Below are positions 15,095 through 20,380 of a DNA stretch of 20,380 nucleotides, one piece after another. Numbering within the stretch: the stretch's first letter is position 1; every line of letters starts with the position of its first letter. The translations under genes and the position numbers were made by a program. The stretch is taken from the NCBI GenBank assembly GCA_902766675.1, contig CACXEN010000007.1:1-20380 (forward strand). Reading direction: 5' to 3'. The stretch comes from an uncultured Erysipelotrichaceae bacterium (GTDB lineage Bacteria; Bacillota_I; Bacilli_A; Erysipelotrichales; Erysipelotrichaceae). The notes beneath the pieces are model-generated. The model did not search any database. It was not told the DNA's origin and saw nothing but the letters and a program-made list of their open reading frames with translations.

Positions 15095-18000
15095 CGCGTA
15101 CTGCCTCCTTCATAATGTCAATGGATTGAATAGCTAAATACAACATATTTTTATTGCTTGGGATAACAATAGTTATCTTGTTGTTTTTATATTTGATGGA
15201 TATATCTTTTGATAATTTAGATAAGTCTTCAAATAGTTTTACACCATCCACTGTTTGTGAGAATTCTTCTGTAAAAGTTAATTCACAATTATTTCTAATC
15301 TCTTTATAACTTTGTACATGATCCTCTTCTACTTTTAAATCCAATGCTTTCTTTAAAAATACTGTATTTACCTCAATTGGTAATTTACCAAATTGATCAA
15401 TCACTTCTTCTTTATATATTTCTAAATCATCTAATGTATCAATTTCATCAATTTTTTGGTACATACTAATCTTATCAAAGTCATTTGGCGCAAATTCTTC
15501 TGGTATATATCCAGAATCTTTTAAATTGATATGTTCCTTTTCTTCTTTTTCCACAACCGCTTCACCTTTTTTGATTGCGATTGCTTCTTCTAACATTTCA
15601 ATATACATATCAATTCCTACTGTATCGATAAAGCCAGATTGTTCAGGTCCTAATAAGTCCCCTGCTCCACGGATTGTTAGATCTCGCATTGCAATTTTAT
15701 AACCAGACCCAAGTTTCGCAAATTCTTTTACTGCTTGTAATCTTTTTTGTGCGACTTCACTTAATTGTTTACGTGGTGGAATTAATAAATATGCATATGC
15801 AACTCTATCACTTCTTCCTACTCTTCCTTTGATTTGGTAAATTTGTGCAAGTCCAAAGTTTTGTGCATTATCAATTAATATCGTATTCGCATTTGGGATA
15901 TCAATTCCATTTTCCACAATTGTTGTACATACTAATATATCTAATTTGTGTTCATTAAAATGGATCATGATATCTTCAATATCATCTCTACTCATTTGTC
16001 CATGCACAATACCTATTTTCGCATCCGGCAAAGCATGTTGTAGTTTTCTTGCGACTGTATATATTTCATCAATGTTGTTATATAAATAGAATACTTGGCC
16101 ATCTCTAGCTAATTCTTTTTGGATTGCATTTACAATCAAATGTTCATTCTTCTCAACCACATATGTTTGTACACTATATCGATTAAGTGGTGGTGTGTCT
16201 AATTGTGATAATGAACGTATTCCCACTAGTGACATTTGTAGAGTTCTAGGAATTGGTGTTGCGCTTAGTGATAATACATCAATTGTATTTTTCATTTCTT
16301 TGATTTTTTCTTTATGTTCTACACCAAATCTTTGTTCTTCATCCACAATTAAAAGTCCCAAATCGTTATATGCGATATCTTTCGAAAGAATACGATGTGT
16401 TCCAATCAGTATATCGATTTTTCCATCTTTTAATTTTTGAAGAATTTCTTTTTGTTTCGTTGTTGAAATAAAGCGATTCAATACTTCAATCGTAACTGGG
16501 AATCCCTCATATCTTTGACAGAAAGTTTTAAAGTGCTGCATAGATAAAATTGTGGTTGGACATAATACTGCAACTTGTTTACCATCCGCAACTGCTTTGA
16601 AAGATGCTCTTATCGCAACTTCTGTTTTTCCAAAACCTACATCACCACAAACTAAGCGATCCATTGGTTTAGCACTTTCCATATCTTTTTTGATATCTTC
16701 TACTGCTTTACTTTGATCATCCGTTAAATGATGTAAGAAATTAGATTCGAATTTCTTTGTTAATTCTGTATCTTTCGAAAACGCAAAGCCTATATTGTTT
16801 TCTCTAGCAGAATATAAATTGAGTAATCTTTCCGCAATATCTTCTACGTTTTCTTGAATGCGTTTCTTTGTCTTTTCCCATTCATTCGTACCTAATTTAT
16901 TTAATCTTGGAACGATTCCTTCTCTAGATACGAATTTTCTAACTAATCTAAATTGTTCTAAAGGAACCAATAATTCCGCATTTCCTCTATATACAATTTT
17001 TAAAAAGTCTCTTTTTGAATTATTGATATCTCTTGTTTCGATACCGATATATTGACCTACACCATGTTGTGCGTGTACTACATAATCCCCTGGTATTAGA
17101 TCTTCATAATCACGAATCACTTCTGCACTTTGGAATTTATTCTCATATCTTCCTTTATGATAATGAATTTCAAAGAGCTCTAATGCACTATAGATTTTTA
17201 CATCCTTTTCGACAATATAAAAACCTTGCATGAAATCATCCATATAGATGTTTATACCTGTATGAATATCACTATCTTCACTTAACAATGTATATGGTAT
17301 TTGATTTTCCACACATGTATGAATGATTTTTTCTAATTCTTTTTCTTGTGCTACTAAAACTGCTTTATTGTCATTTTGCGCAATTTGAATACGTGTTAGT
17401 AATGGTTCATTTGGTAAATGGATTTCTTCTATTTTTGCGATGTTTGTTTCAAATGGTTCGAAATGGACTCTTTTTTCTTTTCCTTTTAAACGATTGAAGT
17501 CATGCCACATTGTATATTTTGGAAGAAGCTTCTTTTCTTGGTGCATTTCTTGAATATATGCAATCGTATCTTCCATCATACTTTTATAAGATTCTTCTAT
17601 CATTTCATTATCAGAATATATAACTAGCGCATTTGGCATATAATCCCAAATCCCATATACATCCTTTAATAATGCTCGATATGGATATAATCTTTTTTCA
17701 AACAAATTATTTTCAATGTCTTCTAAATCAAACGCAATTTGTTCGCGTAATACATCATCATTTTCTTCATCTAATATTTCTTGTGCTTTTTTGATAATTT
17801 CTTCTATTTCGTCTTTTGAAAACAATACTGGTGATGCTGGTACTATCTTTACTTCATTCATTTTCTCAATTGTCTTTTGTGAAACAACATCAAAAAAACG
17901 AATGGATTCAATTACAGTATCAAAGAATTCTATACGAATTGGATGTTCATAATTGATGGAATATACATCTACGATTCCACCTCTAGAAGCAAAGGTTAGT

Positions 18001-18497
18001 GGTGAGTCAACATGTGGTGTTTGTTGGTAACCACTAGCTCTTAGTCGTTGTTTTAATTCATCTATTGTATATGTGTCATCTACTTTTAAATGTACACTGC
18101 ACATTTTGAAGTCACTTGGTTTAGGTAAATATCTTAAATATGCGGCTGTACATGTTACAACAATTTGATTTGGATTCTCTAAAAGCGAAGAAAGAGTTTC
18201 TACTTGCATCGCAGATAATTCTGGAGATGCCGCTATCGCCTCTACTCTAAGCGACTCGTCCGCGCCAAAAAGAGCGCATTCGCTTTTTCCTACCAGGGGT
18301 AGTAATCGATCATATAAGCGCTGTGCTTGATACAAGTTATGTTTTACTACAAGAATTGGACGTTTCTTTTTTAGAAAAGAAGTCGCAATAATTAACGCTT
18401 CTTCTATTAATGAAGTTAAAGGTAAATCTTTATTTTCTTTGTCTAAATTTAAAACTGCTTGGTTATCTTGTAGTTGCTCAAATAGCCACTTTGGCAT
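15081..18497 (-). CDS. mfd: Transcription-repair coupling factor Mfd
   Basis: A 1138-residue ATP-driven DNA translocase that removes stalled RNA polymerase and recruits UvrA. Residues counted from ATG 18497: UvrB-like N-terminal region to about 330; CarD-like RNA polymerase interaction domain about 467-526 (PGDYVVHAQHGVGQYIG); helicase core with Walker A GDVGFGKTE (618-626), DEEQ box (719-722), SATPIPRTL (745-753) and motif VI QIKGRVGRSDR (888-898); then the C-terminal TRCF domain. The length is normal. The start is uncertain: ATG 18497 has AAGGA 13 nt upstream, and in-frame GTG codons lie at 18521 and 18539, overlapping pth. The ATG gives a 7-nt gap from the pth stop. Second to middle position in the operon. 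Confidence 0.95.
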   Translation of the reverse strand: MPKWLFEQLQDNQAVLNLDKENKDLPLTSLIEEALIIATSFLKKKRPILVVKHNLYQAQRLYDRLLPLVGKSECALFGADESLRVEAIAASPELSAMQVETLSSLLENPNQIVVTCTAAYLRYLPKPSDFKMCSVHLKVDDTYTIDELKQRLRASGYQQTPHVDSPLTFASRGGIVDVYSINYEHPIRIEFFDTVIESIRFFDVVSQKTIEKMNEVKIVPASPVLFSKDEIEEIIKKAQEILDEENDDVLREQIAFDLEDIENNLFEKRLYPYRALLKDVYGIWDYMPNALVIYSDNEMIEESYKSMMEDTIAYIQEMHQEKKLLPKYTMWHDFNRLKGKEKRVHFEPFETNIAKIEEIHLPNEPLLTRIQIAQNDNKAVLVAQEKELEKIIHTCVENQIPYTLLSEDSDIHTGINIYMDDFMQGFYIVEKDVKIYSALELFEIHYHKGRYENKFQSAEVIRDYEDLIPGDYVVHAQHGVGQYIGIETRDINNSKRDFLKIVYRGNAELLVPLEQFRLVRKFVSREGIVPRLNKLGTNEWEKTKKRIQENVEDIAERLLNLYSARENNIGFAFSKDTELTKKFESNFLHHLTDDQSKAVEDIKKDMESAKPMDRLVCGDVGFGKTEVAIRASFKAVADGKQVAVLCPTTILSMQHFKTFCQRYEGFPVTIEVLNRFISTTKQKEILQKLKDGKIDILIGTHRILSKDIAYNDLGLLIVDEEQRFGVEHKEKIKEMKNTIDVLSLSATPIPRTLQMSLVGIRSLSQLDTPPLNRYSVQTYVVEKNEHLIVNAIQKELARDGQVFYLYNNIDEIYTVARKLQHALPDAKIGIVHGQMSRDDIEDIMIHFNEHKLDILVCTTIVENGIDIPNANTILIDNAQNFGLAQIYQIKGRVGRSDRVAYAYLLIPPRKQLSEVAQKRLQAVKEFAKLGSGYKIAMRDLTIRGAGDLLGPEQSGFIDTVGIDMYIEMLEEAIAIKKGEAVVEKEEKEHINLKDSGYIPEEFAPNDFDKISMYQKIDEIDTLDDLEIYKEEVIDQFGKLPIEVNTVFLKKALDLKVEEDHVQSYKEIRNNCELTFTEEFSQTVDGVKLFEDLSKLSKDISIKYKNNKITIVIPSNKNMLYLAIQSIDIMKEAVRDESR

Positions 18498-18504
18498 TTG
18501 AGAA

Positions 18505-19110
18505 TCAATTTCCTTGTTCACTCTTCCTTTCTTCCTCACTGATTCGAATGTTATATTTTGACATCACTATATTCATATCTTCACTAACCCAAGCAATAGC
18601 TGCTTTGGCTGCGAAATCGATTGCATGTTCAAACTTTTCTTTTTCTGCTTTTGGTACTGGTGATAAAACCCAATCAGGCACAACTGCATGATTCCCTTTT
18701 TCACTATGTCCTACACCAACACGAATGCGTGCTATTTTATTCGTACCTAAAGCTTTAATAATAGATTCCATTCCTTTTTGACCACCACTTGATCCATTTG
18801 GACGAATGCGTAATGCACCAGTTGGTAAATCCATATCATCATGAATGATCAATATATCTTCCTCTTCAATTTGATAATATGACGCAATTTGAGCTACTGC
18901 ACTTCCGGAATCATTCATATATGTAAGTGGTTTAACCAATATTACTTTTTCATTGTCAATCATTGCATTGGTTAATAAAGAATTCCATTTTTGCGTGATT
19001 AAAGACACACCAAGTGTATCCGCAATTCTTTCCATTGCCATATATCCACTGTTGTGTCTTGTATTCTTATATTCTTTCCCTGGATTTCCTAAACCTACAA
19101 TTAATTTCAT
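18505..19110 (-). CDS. pth: Peptidyl-tRNA hydrolase
   Basis: A 201-residue enzyme that releases tRNA from peptidyl-tRNA dropped by ribosomes. Catalytic His19 is in NTRHNSG, Asn66 in YMNDSG and Asp92 in HDDMDLPTG. GSSGGQKG (106-113) is the usual substrate-binding loop. The opening MKLIVGLGNPGKEY is typical. Its ATG overlaps the stop of the upstream gene (ATGA), and only a weak purine-rich site precedes it, so translation is likely coupled. mfd follows, the same order as in Bacillus (spoVC-fin-mfd) but without fin. Confidence 0.97.
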   Translation of the reverse strand: MKLIVGLGNPGKEYKNTRHNSGYMAMERIADTLGVSLITQKWNSLLTNAMIDNEKVILVKPLTYMNDSGSAVAQIASYYQIEEEDILIIHDDMDLPTGALRIRPNGSSGGQKGMESIIKALGTNKIARIRVGVGHSEKGNHAVVPDWVLSPVPKAEKEKFEHAIDFAAKAAIAWVSEDMNIVMSKYNIRISEEERKSEQGN

Positions 19111-19898
19111 TTCTCTTCACTATTTTCTTCTGTTGTTTCTTCAATGACTTCTTTATCATCATCAAAGTCTAAGTCTTTCAGTTGTTTATCTTTTGCGATA
19201 TACCAGCGCTCTCCTGCACCCATACCTCTGAAGTATTCTATCATTGACTTAGCTTCTTCTAGTCTTTGATCATTTGTTTGTGCATATTCTTCATATAACA
19301 TAGCGCTACATATATTCTTATACATACTGATGAGTTGTTTAGAATAGTCATATTCTTCATAATCCCCATCTAATACTCTTTCAAAGAATTCTTTTCCTTT
19401 ATTATTAGTATTTTCATAATAGTCACTACATGCACTTCCGAGTGCACATGCCATATGTGATTTTAATTGTTCATGATATGGTTGCATCTTTTCTGCTAAT
19501 AGTTTTCTTAGATCATCTCTATCTTTTCCATATAATGCATTTGGAATTGCTAAATATAAATAGAATAAAGCATCTTCATTTTCTGTAATTGTGCTTCTTC
19601 CTTTATCATCTTGCAGAACTTTTCCTACATCTATTTCTTGTAGTGTTTCAGGATATTTATCAAAATCATTATGATAAACTTCTCCCCACAATTTAATTAC
19701 CAACATTTTATTGCGAAACTCTTCGCTTTTCATATTTGCTAATTGTGTATCTACATAAGAATAGAATTCATCTTTATCAAATACTTTTTGTACAGCACTA
19801 ACAATTATTTTCGTATTTGTGTTTCTAGCACTCATTGAAAAAATTCTAATTAAGCCAATAATCAATATTATATATAGCAATATATTAAAGAAGTTCAT
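19107..19898 (-). CDS. Membrane-anchored protein of unknown function, first gene of the pth operon
   Basis: A 263-residue protein with an N-terminal membrane helix (about 2-20, MNFFNILLYIILIIGLIRIF) and a long, mainly helical, hydrophilic remainder. It ends in a very acidic tail (about 238-263, Asp/Glu-rich). I do not recognise the family. The helix spacing and repeated Tyr/Glu pattern could suggest a TPR-like fold, but no repeat is clear. ATG 19898 is chosen because GGAG (19908-19911) lies 9 nt upstream and the membrane helix starts at once. The in-frame upstream ATG 19934 has no such site and would overlap the promoter. The ATGA overlap with pth indicates a coupled operon. Confidence 0.8.
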   Translation of the reverse strand: MNFFNILLYIILIIGLIRIFSMSARNTNTKIIVSAVQKVFDKDEFYSYVDTQLANMKSEEFRNKMLVIKLWGEVYHNDFDKYPETLQEIDVGKVLQDDKGRSTITENEDALFYLYLAIPNALYGKDRDDLRKLLAEKMQPYHEQLKSHMACALGSACSDYYENTNNKGKEFFERVLDGDYEEYDYSKQLISMYKNICSAMLYEEYAQTNDQRLEEAKSMIEYFRGMGAGERWYIAKDKQLKDLDFDDDKEVIEETTEENSEEK

Positions 19899-19925
19899 AC
19901 ACTCTATCTCCAATTCAATATACTT

Positions 19926-19955
19926 ATTATACAAGAGCTTTCAAAGTTCTGTGTA
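19926..19955 (-). promoter_or_regulatory. Promoter of the pth-mfd-rqcP-ftsB operon
   Basis: On the minus strand: TACACA (19955-19950), an 18-nt spacer and a perfect TATAAT (19931-19926). Transcription would start near 19919, giving a leader of about 20 nt that includes the GGAG site of the first gene. Confidence 0.6.
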
Positions 19956-19958
19956 TTT

Positions 19959-19988
19959 TTGTATCAGTTTATAATGTGCTAAAATAAT
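19959..19988 (+). promoter_or_regulatory. Promoter of the M15B carboxypeptidase gene
   Basis: Two options exist on the plus strand. TTGTAT (19959-19964), an 18-nt spacer and AATAAT (19983-19988) end 6 nt before ATG 19995. A better -10, TATAAT (19970-19975), has a poor -35 and would give a 13-nt leader. In neither case is there a Shine-Dalgarno sequence. Confidence 0.45.
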
Positions 19989-19994
19989 ATCACT

Positions 19995-20380
19995 ATGAGT
20001 GAAGAAAACAAATCTGTAGAAGAAGTCACTGCACAAGAACCTATTGTTGAAGAAACAGCGGATGATTCTGTTTCAACACAAGATTCTGTTGTCCAAGAAG
20101 TGACAAGTGATTCAAATCCAGAGAAAAATCCTACAGACCAAAAAAAGATGAATCTTACTATAACCAACATATTAATACTTTGTATTACGTTGGCATCTTT
20201 TGCGTTATTGGCTGTGTTATACATACGTGCATTTCCACCAGCTGTAAAGCCACAAGAAACTCCTAGTGAAACAGCATCTAGTGAACCTACCGCAACACCT
20301 TTACCTACTGAATTAACTGATTTAGATAGTGTAACGATTCTCGTTAATAAATCTCATCCATTACCTGCAGATTATGTACC
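19995..20380 (+). CDS. VanY-like D-Ala-D-Ala carboxypeptidase (peptidase M15B), 5' part
   Basis: The gene runs off the window; 128 residues are visible. Residues 1-50 are a Glu/Ser/Thr-rich cytoplasmic tail. A membrane helix covers about 55-77. A Pro/Thr/Ser-rich linker follows (about 80-108), then VTILVNKSHPLPADYV up to the edge. The NK-x-HPLP-x-DY-x-P motif is the usual start of the M15B/VanY catalytic domain, which trims the terminal D-Ala from peptidoglycan stem peptides outside the membrane. The catalytic zinc residues lie beyond the window. An N-terminal acidic tail this long is more than these enzymes normally carry. Confidence 0.8.
   Translation, partial: MSEENKSVEEVTAQEPIVEETADDSVSTQDSVVQEVTSDSNPEKNPTDQKKMNLTITNILILCITLASFALLAVLYIRAFPPAVKPQETPSETASSEPTATPLPTELTDLDSVTILVNKSHPLPADYV

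Noticed and set aside
19979..20224. Open frame (81 codons) on the minus strand at the right edge
   Set aside because: Antisense to the M15B gene, whose frame gives a membrane helix and the NKSHPLP motif; the minus frame is an artefact of the Ser/Thr/Glu-rich coding stretch.
1..20380. tRNA, rRNA, CRISPR array, prophage or insertion sequence
   Set aside because: I saw no cloverleaf, regular spaced repeats, transposase or phage genes; all long gaps are below 200 bp and are explained by promoters and terminators.

Overview
The window is AT-rich, low-GC Bacillota DNA. The compact pth-mfd-rqcP-divIC/ftsB block, without the sporulation genes that separate these genes in Bacillus, and the Cna_B surface protein with a non-LPXTG sorting signal suggest a non-sporulating Firmicute, perhaps Erysipelotrichia. 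That placement is inference from gene content. There is no sign of phage, insertion sequences, CRISPR, tRNA or rRNA.

Layout. 1-33 (-) is the 5' tip of a probable sigma-70-family gene. 160-5196 (-) encodes a 1678-residue sortase-anchored surface protein with C-terminal Cna_B domains. Its upstream region holds an unusual set of crossing inverted repeats. 5382-7902 (-) is a two-gene operon: an S9 prolyl-oligopeptidase-type peptidase behind an ADP-ribose pyrophosphatase-type NUDIX hydrolase. Divergent from it, 7945-8355 (+) encodes a close homologue of DNPH1/RCL, the deoxynucleoside 5'-monophosphate N-glycosidase. It converges on a single-pass membrane protein gene (8365-9192, -). 9268-11724 (+) encodes an 818-residue protein with an N-terminal domain of unknown type, an enlarged adenosine-deaminase-like core and a C-terminal Rossmann-like domain. 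This is the most unusual gene here. It converges on a HCxxGKDRTG protein phosphatase (11734-12504, -). A cytoplasmic UshA/YunD-type nucleotidase (12588-14111, +) and a small unknown protein (14174-14440, +) follow.

14461-19898 (-) is the housekeeping operon, in transcription order: unknown membrane-anchored protein, pth (peptidyl-tRNA hydrolase), mfd (transcription-repair coupling factor), rqcP (ribosome quality control S4 protein) and ftsB/divIC (division). Overlaps and short gaps suggest translational coupling. Divergent from it, 19995 to the edge (+) is the start of an M15B (VanY-like) D-Ala-D-Ala carboxypeptidase gene.

Two themes stand out. Four separately transcribed proteins act, or probably act, on nucleotides or nucleosides: NUDIX, DNPH1-like, ADA-like fusion and 5'-nucleotidase. 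They may form a loose nucleotide-sanitation or salvage (or signalling) neighbourhood. Second, four genes lack a Shine-Dalgarno sequence and have a -10-like hexamer exactly 6 nt before the ATG, while their neighbours have clear Shine-Dalgarno sites, which suggests leaderless mRNAs.
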